From an uncultured Kordia sp. (GTDB taxonomy: Bacteria; Bacteroidota; Bacteroidia; Flavobacteriales; Flavobacteriaceae), in contig NZ_CANMEZ010000001.1 in assembly GCF_947496985.1 (NCBI RefSeq), forward strand, positions 124,001-188,000: a stretch of DNA of 64,000 bases, written 5' to 3'. The notes beneath the pieces are model-generated. The model was given only the letters and a program-made list of their open reading frames with translations. It was not told the origin of the DNA and made no database searches. Below, piece after piece: positions 1-8,261 of this stretch (positions within the stretch are counted from its first letter, which is position 1; the number at the start of each line of letters is the position of its first letter). The position numbers and the translations under genes were made by a program.

Positions 1-379
1 AATTAACTCATTTACCCATTCAAATTGCGGCAATCCTTTGAATCTACTCAATACTAACATTGCCGATTTTATTTGATCGGCTTCACTATCATTTAACGGT
101 TGTTTTTTTATGGAGAATGATTGATCTTCATATCTATGATAGGTACGTCTTCCATCTTTTACTTTTTCTATCGGAGCTGAGAACCCTTGTGAAGATTCCA
201 TAAAACGAATGTCATCGTATAGTTGTCTTTTTTTTATTCCGTCTGACTTTGGATCAAATTCAAATAACGCTTCATTACAAGCTTCTAATAAATCTTCTAT
301 ATAATATCGCTTTCCTGCATTACTAAAACACCGATCTAATGTATTATATCTTATAATAACGTGTTTATTTGTTGCCATA
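1..379 (-). CDS. WYL-domain transcriptional regulator, N-terminal part (cut by window edge)
   Basis: Reading the minus strand from an ATG at 377-379 gives about 126 codons that stay open to the window edge. The protein starts MATNKHVIIRYNTLDRCF and continues with KRQLYDDIRFMES and KDGRRTYHRYED. This is the usual N-terminal winged-helix region of Bacteroidetes WYL regulators. The ligand-sensing WYL domain would lie outside the window. WYL proteins often control phage-defence operons, and this gene follows the Ubl operon on the same strand, 78 bp beyond its last gene. A role as the island's repressor is inference. The family call rests on sequence resemblance recalled from memory. Confidence 0.75.
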
Positions 380-457
380 TCTTTATTTTTTGATGCTTTT
401 GTAAAGATATGTAAAATGTGTGCGGTAGAAGTGCGTAGGTTTAATATATTGGACTAT

Positions 458-1396
458 TTACTCTGTAAGTAATGAATAGTGAATGTCGTAGAAGTATTGA
501 TAGTATCTTCTATCATTGTAGGTATTTATATCATTACTACATCCTACAATTTTTATTACATCATTCCTGTACAACTCATAATTTATATCTTTTAAATCAT
601 ACCATAAACCGGTATCCCCAACTTCTTTTAAATAGTATCTTCCTACAGTAGTGATTTTGAAGTTCAAATTTAATTTATTCCATTTTTGAGATTTATTTAA
701 TGAGAAACTTTTAGATTCAATAAATTCGTTATCGATACTATACAACTCAATAGTTACATTTCCTTTTTTTTGTGGTCGCACATACAAGTGATGGAGCTTT
801 ACAGGATGTTGAATATCTAAAAACATAAAATAACCATTATCATAGTTTCCTTCTTTACTCCGTCTATTTTTTCCAACTCGAAAGTTTAATCTTTCTACTG
901 TATTTTTTATATTAGATAAATTCGATTTTAGATTAGTCAACTCAGAATTAAGTATTTTTGTTTGTTCTTTAAATTTTTCGCGATTGGTCTTTTCATTGGA
1001 AATTTCATTATTCAGAGCATCAGCTCTTCGTTGTAAGTATTCTTTCTGGCCATGCTCATTATTGTAAATATTGTACCAATATAAAACAAGACCTAAAAAC
1101 AGGAATGTGGTTAATAGAAAAAATATAAAATGATTTTTATAACTTTTTTCTATTACTGGTGGAGTTTCTTTTACGCCATACTCAATATTTGGGATGTAGG
1201 GTAATGTTTTTGTTTGTTTGCAACATTGTCCTCTTTTGGTGTTTTTCCAAACTTCTTTTAAATATACTGTTTTACATACAGCACATACACAAACTTCATC
1301 GCCTACTTTTAACAATTGTTTTGTTACTGGATCTATACGATGATCTGCAAGGATCGAAGGATGTTTTTTTCTATTAATGATGATGGAATTACTCAT
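458..1396 (-). CDS. Membrane protein with N-terminal RING-like zinc module, TM helix and coiled coil
   Basis: The 312-aa protein opens with a cysteine cluster at C36, C38, C41, C58 and C59 in a VGDEVCVCAVCKTVYLKEVW context, preceded by H12 and H19. This resembles a treble-clef or RING-like zinc fold. One TM helix spans about residues 88-108, a charged coiled coil about 110-175, and a beta-rich domain the rest. It is the closest paralogue of the next gene upstream (1535-2524); a third copy of the module lies at 8999-9676. Beside an E1, E2 and Ubl, an E3-like or adaptor role is possible, but that is inference. It is the last gene of the long minus-strand operon. Confidence 0.7.
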   Translation of the reverse strand: MSNSIIINRKKHPSILADHRIDPVTKQLLKVGDEVCVCAVCKTVYLKEVWKNTKRGQCCKQTKTLPYIPNIEYGVKETPPVIEKSYKNHFIFFLLTTFLFLGLVLYWYNIYNNEHGQKEYLQRRADALNNEISNEKTNREKFKEQTKILNSELTNLKSNLSNIKNTVERLNFRVGKNRRSKEGNYDNGYFMFLDIQHPVKLHHLYVRPQKKGNVTIELYSIDNEFIESKSFSLNKSQKWNKLNLNFKITTVGRYYLKEVGDTGLWYDLKDINYELYRNDVIKIVGCSNDINTYNDRRYYQYFYDIHYSLLTE

Positions 1397-1534
1397 TTTT
1401 CTATAGTCCTATTTAAGACGGTAAACATTTTAATGTATTTATACCTGACTTATACAAAAAAGCATGATTAACCTTAATTAAGGTAATAAAAAGAACACAA
1501 CCTTTGGTTAATTAGATAGTTTTTCTATTGGTAT

Positions 1535-2524
1535 TTACAACGCTTTAATTTGATACTCCCATTCATAAAAGTTCATATAATATGTACCTTCATCTTGTGG
1601 ATCCTGAATAGAAATGGTATTATCTGAAATAGGGTACTCATCATAATCACTTATAAATGTTAAGCTAACATTTCCTTGATTCGTCATATAATATTCTCCT
1701 TTATTAATCATGCAGTAAAAATTTAAGACTCCTAAACCATCTTTTATAGAACCATTATATGCTTCACAAACCAGTCTGTCATTTGTATCGTAGATTAATG
1801 CTGTCATAAAACCCGAACCTTCAGCTTCAATTTTAACAGATTTAAAATAGATTGGCCGATGAACTGTAAAACGTATTTTAGTCGGAGTTTTACTAGATTC
1901 TAAAGAGTAATTATGAATTTCTTCATATTTAACTCCAGTTATGAATTTTTTAGACGATAAAACAGTATTTGCATTTTTCACTTCAGCAGATAGCCTTTCT
2001 GACCTTTGAGAAGATAAATTTAATCTAGTTTGCAATTCTTGTTTCTCTTTTTTAAGTACTGAGATTTTACTTTTTAGGTACGTTATGGTACTATCTAATT
2101 TATTTTTATCATAATGAGTAGAGGTATATTTATCTTGCTGCTGTTCAAAAATTGAAGTATATCTATTTTGTATTGTCTCATTTTCTGTATATAAATAGTA
2201 ACAACCTACACAAGCGATAAAAGTAGTTATAAAGAAAAAAACAAATATTCCTTTGTATGATTTTTTAGCTTTTTTGGAAGAACGTTTTTCCTTTTTGAAA
2301 TCAATATTCGTAGCATTTGGAATTTTTTTCAGTGTTAAATTTTGGCCACAACAACTATTTCTTTGAGTATTTGTCCAAACATCTTTCAAATAGACTGTCT
2401 TGCATTTAGCACAAACACATACCTCATCTCCAACTTCAAATAGTTTTTTAGTTATTGGATCAGTACGATGATCTGCCAACAAAGAAAGATGTTTTGACCT
2501 ACTGATGATAATTGAGTTATTCAT
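1535..2524 (-). CDS. Membrane protein with N-terminal RING-like zinc module (paralogue)
   Basis: The 329-aa protein has the same N-terminal module as its neighbour at 458-1396: cysteines at 36, 38, 41, 58 and 59, with VGDEVCVCAKCKTVYLKDVW. A basic segment (about 77-90) leads into a TM helix at about 92-112. A long coiled coil follows (about 115-200), then a beta-rich C-terminal domain different in sequence from the neighbour's. Its start overlaps the stop of the pseudo-E2/JAMM gene by 8 bp, which implies translational coupling. The shared module suggests a common zinc-dependent protein contact, and the divergent distal domains suggest different targets or sensors. No enzymatic function can be assigned from sequence. 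Confidence 0.7.
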   Translation of the reverse strand: MNNSIIISRSKHLSLLADHRTDPITKKLFEVGDEVCVCAKCKTVYLKDVWTNTQRNSCCGQNLTLKKIPNATNIDFKKEKRSSKKAKKSYKGIFVFFFITTFIACVGCYYLYTENETIQNRYTSIFEQQQDKYTSTHYDKNKLDSTITYLKSKISVLKKEKQELQTRLNLSSQRSERLSAEVKNANTVLSSKKFITGVKYEEIHNYSLESSKTPTKIRFTVHRPIYFKSVKIEAEGSGFMTALIYDTNDRLVCEAYNGSIKDGLGVLNFYCMINKGEYYMTNQGNVSLTFISDYDEYPISDNTISIQDPQDEGTYYMNFYEWEYQIKAL

Positions 2525-4055
2525 TTTTATTCACTAAAGAATCCTTAAGATTAGAATTTGGAATTGAAATAGGTTGCTTTATACTATCGATAAGTAAAGT
2601 ATCATTATAGATGATGTTGTCTAAATTAACATCTTGTATATGTGATTCTTTTATTTCTTTTAGAATGGGATCATTTTCTTTAATTACTTCTTCTTTTTGA
2701 ATCACTAGATAAATACTAAATACTAACATCGTCGGTAGAAAGATTGTTGAGATCAGAATTATCAAGCTTTTTTTTTTAAATCCATTATTATCGCTCGACT
2801 TTTCTTTGGTGTTATCTACATCCGTAAAATTTACATCATCATCTTTCAATATATACCCTTTACACTCTTCAGCCTCTTTACCTACGAAAGCTTTCCAAAT
2901 TTCCTTATGAGGATTTAATATAATAGCATAGTGCCAATTTTGATTAAAAAAACGATATTGGGTATTCATATCTGTTCCTGACATATATAAACTCAACTCA
3001 TTTGGATGTGTGTGATACCAACCGATTACTTGAATATTATCATTTTTTTCTTCAGCTATTTCATCTGCATCGTTTAACATTTGTGACCAAGTTTCATGAG
3101 ACATTTCTAAATACGTAGGATTTCCCTTAGCTGTTTTACCTATCACAACGTCCTCCACGATTGCAAACTGCATTTTTCTTTTTTTATCAAAAAATACTTT
3201 TCCCAGAAGAATACCTCCTTGTTCGTTTTTATTTATCGAAGTCTTATGATTCCCCCATTCAATATGATTCCATATTTGTTCTTTTGCTTTTTGAGATATG
3301 AACAGCAAACTATCAGATTGATTTTTTTTATTTCTAGAATTGAAATTTTCATCGATTTTAAAATCCTCTTCTGTTAGCTCTTTTTCTTCAAGTTCATATT
3401 TTTCATTAGCTGTTATATTGAATTTTTTTTTGATTGTAAACTGTGCTTTTTTGCTAGAACTTGTTTTGTTTTTATCTGAATCGATTTTGAACTTTGGTTT
3501 ATTTATTTGTTGATTTGAAGTAGAGTTTATGAGTTCCTCTAGAAAAATATCTGTTGGAAAAATATTCTCATCCCTAACTATTTTATCTGAGTACCACTGA
3601 TAAGCTCTTTTATTTCCAATATTATCAGGATTGATGTAATCTTTACGAAATTGTAGGGATAAAATCATTTCTTTCACATAGTCTACAACACCAGCGTGTT
3701 TTTTTGAAGAACCAACCCATAATGCCTTTTTACTAAATATTTCTGTAGAGGTATATTCATTTAATAAATCTAAACTAGGAACAGGACTAAGACGCCTGAA
3801 GTTTGGATGATAAGGTACTTCAAACCCTTTCTTTATGAAAATTTTATAAATAACTTCAGAATCATTGTTTTTTTCAAGTACTAGTTGAAATTTAAAACCT
3901 TTTCCGATTTCTCCTTTTGAAATGTAACTTTTTACTTTTAAGGCAAAATCTAAAGTACGAGTGTCCTTACTTACTTCTAAATACTCAATTTTATGTTCTG
4001 AAAAAAAATCTTTTATCTGCTGGAATTCTCTATCTATTTTTTGTTGTATTCCCAT
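2517..4055 (-). CDS. Pseudo-E2 / JAMM peptidase / TM fusion protein
   Basis: The 512-aa protein has three parts. Residues about 1-172 resemble the E2 encoded at 5881-6414: YHPNF at 82-86 matches YHPNW, and the helix plus IFPTD at 165-169 matches IFPCD. The catalytic-cysteine segment is replaced and has no Cys, as in UEV-type inactive E2s. Residues about 252-404 are a JAMM domain with E278, H348, H350, S359 and D362, all intact. A TM helix lies at about 430-452, followed by a roughly 60-residue tail. The linker (187-235) holds four K-F-x-I-like motifs. It could be a membrane-tethered deconjugase that docks Ubl or E2 through its dead E2 domain (inference). Confidence 0.85.
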   Translation of the reverse strand: MGIQQKIDREFQQIKDFFSEHKIEYLEVSKDTRTLDFALKVKSYISKGEIGKGFKFQLVLEKNNDSEVIYKIFIKKGFEVPYHPNFRRLSPVPSLDLLNEYTSTEIFSKKALWVGSSKKHAGVVDYVKEMILSLQFRKDYINPDNIGNKRAYQWYSDKIVRDENIFPTDIFLEELINSTSNQQINKPKFKIDSDKNKTSSSKKAQFTIKKKFNITANEKYELEEKELTEEDFKIDENFNSRNKKNQSDSLLFISQKAKEQIWNHIEWGNHKTSINKNEQGGILLGKVFFDKKRKMQFAIVEDVVIGKTAKGNPTYLEMSHETWSQMLNDADEIAEEKNDNIQVIGWYHTHPNELSLYMSGTDMNTQYRFFNQNWHYAIILNPHKEIWKAFVGKEAEECKGYILKDDDVNFTDVDNTKEKSSDNNGFKKKSLIILISTIFLPTMLVFSIYLVIQKEEVIKENDPILKEIKESHIQDVNLDNIIYNDTLLIDSIKQPISIPNSNLKDSLVNKNE

Positions 4056-4057
4056 AA

Positions 4058-4657
4058 TTAGCTTTTTAAAATATATCCATTACATTCTTTAGCTTCTGAT
4101 TCACTAAAAGCTCTCCATATTTGTTTTTGAGGATTTAAAACAATAGCAAATTGCCAGTCCTTAGAAAACATTGTTCGTTGCGTATTTAAGTCTGTTCCAG
4201 ACATGAATACAGATAATCTTCCTGGATGCGTATGATACCAACCTATCACTTGTAAGTCTTCATTTTTTTCAGAATCCTCATTCATAGTGTCAAGTATATC
4301 CATCATTAATTTCCATGTATGATGATCAAATTTCAAATATGCCATAGAACCTTTTGCAGTAAGCGCTGGAATTGCATTTTTAGCGTAACCAATGATTCTT
4401 TTATTTTCTTTATCTTCATAGGAATGACCTATTAACAACCCTCCTTGTTCTACTGAATTATTGGCTGTATCCTTATTCCAATCAATATGATCAAAAATAG
4501 CTTCCTTCGCTTTTTGAGAAAGAAATATCTTATTAGATGTTCCTAGTTTTTGAATATTCGAATCGTATTCATCATTCTTTTCTAGCGAAATGGTTTTTTC
4601 TAATAGTTTTGGAATATATTCACTAACCGTTTCGTGTATACTAAATTTCTTATTCAT
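4058..4657 (-). CDS. JAMM/JAB metallopeptidase, soluble
   Basis: The 199-aa JAB/MPN-fold peptidase has a complete zinc motif: E70, H142, H144, S153 and D156 (GWYHTHPGRLSVFMSGTD). In bacterial Ubl operons this family removes residues after the terminal glycine of Ubl precursors and cleaves conjugates. The N-terminus, MNKKFSIHE, carries the K-F-x-I motif shared by this operon. It lies 2 bp upstream of the pseudo-E2/JAMM gene and 13 bp downstream of the tandem Ubl gene. It has no TM or signal peptide, so it should act in the cytoplasm. It is one of three JAMM proteins here, and which one processes and which deconjugates is unknown. Confidence 0.9.
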   Translation of the reverse strand: MNKKFSIHETVSEYIPKLLEKTISLEKNDEYDSNIQKLGTSNKIFLSQKAKEAIFDHIDWNKDTANNSVEQGGLLIGHSYEDKENKRIIGYAKNAIPALTAKGSMAYLKFDHHTWKLMMDILDTMNEDSEKNEDLQVIGWYHTHPGRLSVFMSGTDLNTQRTMFSKDWQFAIVLNPQKQIWRAFSESEAKECNGYILKS

Positions 4658-4670
4658 GTTATTTTTAGTT

Positions 4671-5216
4671 TTAACAACCGCTTGTTGCTGGAATTAATCT
4701 AATAGTATCATTGTCTTGAATAGAATTTTGAGAAAGTGTCTTAGAATTATCTAACTGATTACCCCCTTTGAGAGCTAGATTGTATCCGTCATCACACGCA
4801 GACACAAAGTCATTTGCAATTAACTCTGCAACTATTTGTTGCCCAGTCATGATATCATCCAAAGTGACTGAAATTACTCTTCCATCAGTTGGGTGCATAA
4901 AATTCACATTGATACTTTGGATTTTAACAGCGTTTATCTTTTTGCTATTAACAGTATTTTTTTGATTTGTTTTTTCAGATGATAAGCTATTATTACCTAG
5001 CAGATTTCCTCCTATAAATATTAACTCATATCCTTGACTATTTGCAAGTATGAAATCATTTGCTATCAATTCACTTATAATTTCGCCTCCAGTCATTGTA
5101 TTATTTATAGTAATACTAATGAATTTACCATTTATTGGATGCATAAAATTTAAGTTGATAGATTCTTGATCGAGAATTTTAAATTTCTTTTTTAGTCTAT
5201 TCTTTAAAGTGTTCAT
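4671..5216 (-). CDS. Tandem ubiquitin-like protein with C-terminal Gly-Cys
   Basis: The 181-aa protein holds two beta-grasp Ubl units. The second (about 102-179) is a full copy of the Ubl at 6411-6689, sharing NVNFMHPTDGRVISVT, MTGQ, AELIANDFV and the final DTIR-IPAT strand. The first (about 19-82) has NLNFMHPINGKFISIT and GYELIFIGG but stops before the last strand, so it is truncated. The protein ends PATSGC: removing one Cys would expose Gly180. An N-terminal KKKFKI (9-14) matches the operon's linear motif. Bil-type systems also use a two-domain Ubl, though I cannot show this is an orthologue. It sits between two JAMM genes. Confidence 0.85.
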   Translation of the reverse strand: MNTLKNRLKKKFKILDQESINLNFMHPINGKFISITINNTMTGGEIISELIANDFILANSQGYELIFIGGNLLGNNSLSSEKTNQKNTVNSKKINAVKIQSINVNFMHPTDGRVISVTLDDIMTGQQIVAELIANDFVSACDDGYNLALKGGNQLDNSKTLSQNSIQDNDTIRLIPATSGC

Positions 5217-5234
5217 GTTCTTTTTTTGTGTTTT

Positions 5235-5819
5235 TTACTTGAGTACAAATCCTTGACATTCATAAGCCTTTTTTCCATTAAAAGCCTTCCAAGCTTGTTT
5301 TTGTGGATTTAAGACAATTCCAAATTGCCATTGTAATGGAAACATTTTCTGCATATCCATGTCCTTTTCTGACATGTAAACTGAACGGTTTCCTTTGTGA
5401 GTATGATACCATCCTACGACATATTCTTTATTGGCAATAGTTTTATTTTTATTATAGATATCTAACTTGTTCAGCATAGCTTGCCATGAATCAAATCCAT
5501 ACTTTTTTTCATTGATTGAATCCTCTTTGACAACTGCTGGAATAATTGACGTAACTATTGAATAATAGAATTTTTCATAACTATCGAAATATGGTTTTCC
5601 TATTAACAATCCTCCTTCTTCATGAGAATTAGTAGCGATATTAGCTCCCCAGTTTATTTCTTTAAATAATTGTTTTCTTGCTATTAATGAAATATAAATT
5701 CTACTTGAACAACTGTAAGTTGAATCCAAAGAATTAAATCTATCAAGTGTTTCAAAGTTTAATATACCATTCTCTTCTGGCTCATGAAGAATAGTTTTAT
5801 TTATATGAAAAAAACACAT
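5235..5819 (-). CDS. JAMM/JAB metallopeptidase, second soluble copy
   Basis: The 194-aa JAB-fold protein has E68, H139, H141, S150 and D153 in place (GWYHTHKGNRSVYMSEKD). It is therefore predicted to be an active zinc isopeptidase or processing peptidase. It differs from the other two copies in having HTHKGN instead of HTHP. The N-terminus (MCFFHINK) holds only a degenerate form of the K-F-x-I motif. It lies 61 bp after the E2 gene and 18 bp before the tandem Ubl gene. There is no TM segment. Three JAMM proteins beside two Ubl genes suggest division of labour, for example one processing peptidase per Ubl precursor (inference). Confidence 0.88.
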   Translation of the reverse strand: MCFFHINKTILHEPEENGILNFETLDRFNSLDSTYSCSSRIYISLIARKQLFKEINWGANIATNSHEEGGLLIGKPYFDSYEKFYYSIVTSIIPAVVKEDSINEKKYGFDSWQAMLNKLDIYNKNKTIANKEYVVGWYHTHKGNRSVYMSEKDMDMQKMFPLQWQFGIVLNPQKQAWKAFNGKKAYECQGFVLK

Positions 5820-5880
5820 ATTTCTGATGTAGTGAATGGTTGCTTAAAAAAGAAAAGGATGCTCTTTATACTGTTAAACC

Positions 5881-6414
5881 TCAATTTATTTTGAATTTTT
5901 TCTTTGCTTGAAATTGCATTGTCATTTTCTTCTTTGTAGGATCGGGAAGTATCGTATTATCACAAGGAAATATACCGCTACGTTTATTAGACTTGTACCA
6001 ACTGTTTGCGCTTGAATTGGCGGGGCTCTTTTCATTAGTAATGTCTAAATCGTACTGTAATGTACGTATCATTCTAATGATATGATGTCCTAAACCTTCG
6101 GACATTAACCATGTTCCGTAACACCATTTCCCAGCTCTATACCAATTTGGATGGTATACAATAGGTTTTGATATCATTTCAACCTGTGGTGCTGCAATCG
6201 GATAATTTGAAGGTAGCTTTACAGTAATAATATGTGAATTTCTATACTCAGGACCTTCTGCAATAATACCTCTTATATTAATGGTTACTTTATATTCCTC
6301 AACATATGGAGCAATACCTTTTGTAGCTTCCCAAGAAATTATGCTTCCTTTTATATTGACCATTTCCTTATAGTCATTTTTTAACCGTAAGTTTCTTATT
6401 TCTTGTGGTGTCAT
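5881..6414 (-). CDS. E2-like ubiquitin-conjugating enzyme
   Basis: The 177-aa protein has the UBC fold signature: a beta sheet ending in YPIAAP, the HPN motif at 88-90 (YHPNW) and a candidate catalytic Cys98 in GKWCYGTW, spaced as in E2 enzymes. It should accept the Ubl from the E1 as a thioester and pass it to a target. A second cysteine (C151, IFPCD) is replaced in the pseudo-E2. The C-terminus ends with KKKFKIN (171-177), an exposed copy of the operon's linear motif. The start overlaps the stop of the Ubl gene by 4 bp (ATGA), so the two are probably translated together. Confidence 0.88.
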   Translation of the reverse strand: MTPQEIRNLRLKNDYKEMVNIKGSIISWEATKGIAPYVEEYKVTINIRGIIAEGPEYRNSHIITVKLPSNYPIAAPQVEMISKPIVYHPNWYRAGKWCYGTWLMSEGLGHHIIRMIRTLQYDLDITNEKSPANSSANSWYKSNKRSGIFPCDNTILPDPTKKKMTMQFQAKKKFKIN

Positions 6415-6689
6415 AAGCTCTGATTTAAAAAATTTAGTTGTCCAGCATCTGTCGCTGGAATTACTCTAATAGTGTCGTTGTCTTTAACAGCATTTTGAAA
6501 AAGAGTTCTTGCATTATCTAATTGAGCACCGCCTTTCAATGCCAAATTGTATCCATCACCACTTACTGGCACAAAATCGTTTGCAATTAACTCTGCTACA
6601 ACTTCTTGTCCTGTCATAGTGTCTTCTATTGTTACAGAAATTACTCTTCCGTCTGTTGGGTGCATAAAATTTACGTTTACATCTGCCAT
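6411..6689 (-). CDS. Ubiquitin-like protein, single domain, with C-terminal extension
   Basis: The 92-aa beta-grasp protein has NVNFMHPTDGRVISVT, MTGQ, AELIANDF, GYNLALKGG and DTIRVIPAT, the strand-helix-strand order of a Ubl. After PATDAG (Gly83) come nine more residues, QLNFLNQSL, so the precursor must be trimmed to expose a usable C-terminal glycine. Adjacent JAMM peptidases are the obvious candidates. It lies between the E1 (10 bp upstream) and E2 (4-bp overlap). It is nearly identical to the second unit of the tandem Ubl at 4671-5216, which indicates gene duplication within the operon. Confidence 0.88.
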   Translation of the reverse strand: MADVNVNFMHPTDGRVISVTIEDTMTGQEVVAELIANDFVPVSGDGYNLALKGGAQLDNARTLFQNAVKDNDTIRVIPATDAGQLNFLNQSL

Positions 6690-6699
6690 AATTTTGATT

Positions 6700-7938
6700 T
6701 TAATTAATTGATTTTAAAATTGTGTTATCTGCTAGTTTATAATATTTATGTTCGTTTTGTTGATTCAATACTGCGAGAATCTGCATGTGCGGTACGCCTA
6801 ATTGGTGTAACGTAAAATTGAGGAGTTCTTCGTCTGAATTTTCTAGACTAAATTGTTCTTGAGAAATTTTATATGTTTGAGTTTCTTTATCCGTCTTTGA
6901 ATAATTACTGCCTCCATCTTTACACTTTTTACAAATAAATTCTTCTGCATCAATTCTAAAAGTGGGACGCATTAGTTTAATTTGTGAATCGCAAGTTCTA
7001 CATGAAACACTTTTGATAAAACTTCTGTCTCCTCTAAAGTCTAACGAAGCGTCTTTTCCTGAAAATTTATCTTGTGCTATATGTTCCAAGAAGTCTTTTA
7101 GTTTGATATTTACATCTACTGATAGCTCAGTTATACTATGATAGCTCGCGTGAGCTGTGCAACTTTCATTTATCTTTTTAGAAAATATATCAAAGTCATT
7201 GTTCTTGCCTTGAAAGTATATTTTTTTTCCGATGGCAACTTCCTGACCACATAAAAACTTAACAGCTTCTTGTACTTGTATGGCTGACACAATCGCTGAA
7301 GTAATTTGAGTTGTAGGCATTTTATCTTCTTCAAAAGCTTTTAATTTTGCTTGATCACAAGAATATCTTTTATTTGAGTTTGCGAGTTGATTAGGTGTTA
7401 GGTTACATTCGTAACATGGTAGTTGTGGCGGATGGTAAAATTCTACTCTCAAACCTAATTCATACATGCCACTATCAATCCACGGTGTATTTGTGAGCCA
7501 GCATTGCCTGTTGATAGACATACGAGCCTCTACATTGTCTAAACAACCTAATACTAGATCCATTTCATCATAAATTCCTGTTCCAAGTTCCCAAACTAAG
7601 TCTCCATGAAACCAGTCTATATTTATATCATCATTGAATGCTAGTTCCTTTACTCTTTTTGCAGCTACTTCTGCTTTCTTCTTTCCAACGTCACCTTTTC
7701 GAAATAGTACAGTTCTACTTAGATTAGAAGTATTTATAGTATCAAAATCTACAATAAATATATTTCCGATTCCTAGTAATGCTAAATTTTTTAGAGTTTC
7801 ATTCCCTATAGCTCCAGCTCCTACAACCATTATTTTTGCATTTTTCAGTTTGTCTTGACTCCACCATGATATTCGTTCTTGTCTATCAGTTGGATTTTCT
7901 TCAAAATTTATACTGTTTATAATCTCGAATTTTTTCAT
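6700..7938 (-). CDS. E1-like Ubl-activating enzyme, ThiF/MoeB/UBA fold
   Basis: The 412-aa protein has the Rossmann-type adenylation domain: GAGAIG at 40-45, IVDFDTI-(x)2-SNLSR at 63-75 for ATP binding, and GCLDN at 131-135. Candidate catalytic Cys194 lies in RYSCDQ, ahead of PTTQITSAIVSAIQVQEAVK. Two further CxxC pairs (313-316 and 336-339) form a C-terminal zinc module beyond the core, and C175/C178 make a third pair. It would adenylate the Ubl C-terminus and load it as a thioester. The protein starts MKKFEIIN, another copy of the K-F-x-I motif. It sits between the zinc-ribbon gene and the Ubl. Confidence 0.92.
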   Translation of the reverse strand: MKKFEIINSINFEENPTDRQERISWWSQDKLKNAKIMVVGAGAIGNETLKNLALLGIGNIFIVDFDTINTSNLSRTVLFRKGDVGKKKAEVAAKRVKELAFNDDINIDWFHGDLVWELGTGIYDEMDLVLGCLDNVEARMSINRQCWLTNTPWIDSGMYELGLRVEFYHPPQLPCYECNLTPNQLANSNKRYSCDQAKLKAFEEDKMPTTQITSAIVSAIQVQEAVKFLCGQEVAIGKKIYFQGKNNDFDIFSKKINESCTAHASYHSITELSVDVNIKLKDFLEHIAQDKFSGKDASLDFRGDRSFIKSVSCRTCDSQIKLMRPTFRIDAEEFICKKCKDGGSNYSKTDKETQTYKISQEQFSLENSDEELLNFTLHQLGVPHMQILAVLNQQNEHKYYKLADNTILKSIN

Positions 7939-7951
7939 TACTTAATTTTTT

Positions 7952-8260
7952 TTACCAGATAAAATCACATCCACCTTTTTCAATACTACACTTCCATCGA
8001 TTATTATGTTTAATAATTGTTCCGGATGAATTACATCTTGGGCAACTTCTAGGACGACTGCTATTTATAATATTAAATTTCTCATCTTTTACAGGAACTC
8101 TTCTCCGATTGGTGATCTGAAATTTTTTACTTGTTGGATTGTTGATGTTAAAGGTTTTTTTTTCTGTTTCAGTTATATCATTATAGATTTGTTCAGTATG
8201 TATTTCTTCTTCTGAAAACATATTCTTAATTTTTCGCCATGCTCGTGATAAGAAGTTCAA
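7952..8260 (-). CDS. Zinc-ribbon protein with three K-F-x-I motifs
   Basis: The 102-aa protein is mostly flexible and charged. It carries the linear motif three times: KKTFNIN (34-40), KKFQIT (45-50) and EKFNII (60-65). The C-terminus is a four-Cys zinc ribbon (CPRCNSSGTI, then CSIEKGGCDFIW). No enzyme domain is visible. The motif repetition suggests a scaffold that can engage several copies of one partner while the ribbon binds a nucleic acid or protein; that is inference. It lies 13 bp before the E1 gene and 1 bp after the two-TM gene. Confidence 0.7.
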   Translation of the reverse strand: MNFLSRAWRKIKNMFSEEEIHTEQIYNDITETEKKTFNINNPTSKKFQITNRRRVPVKDEKFNIINSSRPRSCPRCNSSGTIIKHNNRWKCSIEKGGCDFIW

Positions 8261-8261
8261 T

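Noticed and set aside
1159-1377. Plus-strand frame opposite the 458-1396 gene
   Set aside because: Shadow of the minus-strand gene with its conserved zinc module; no supporting features.
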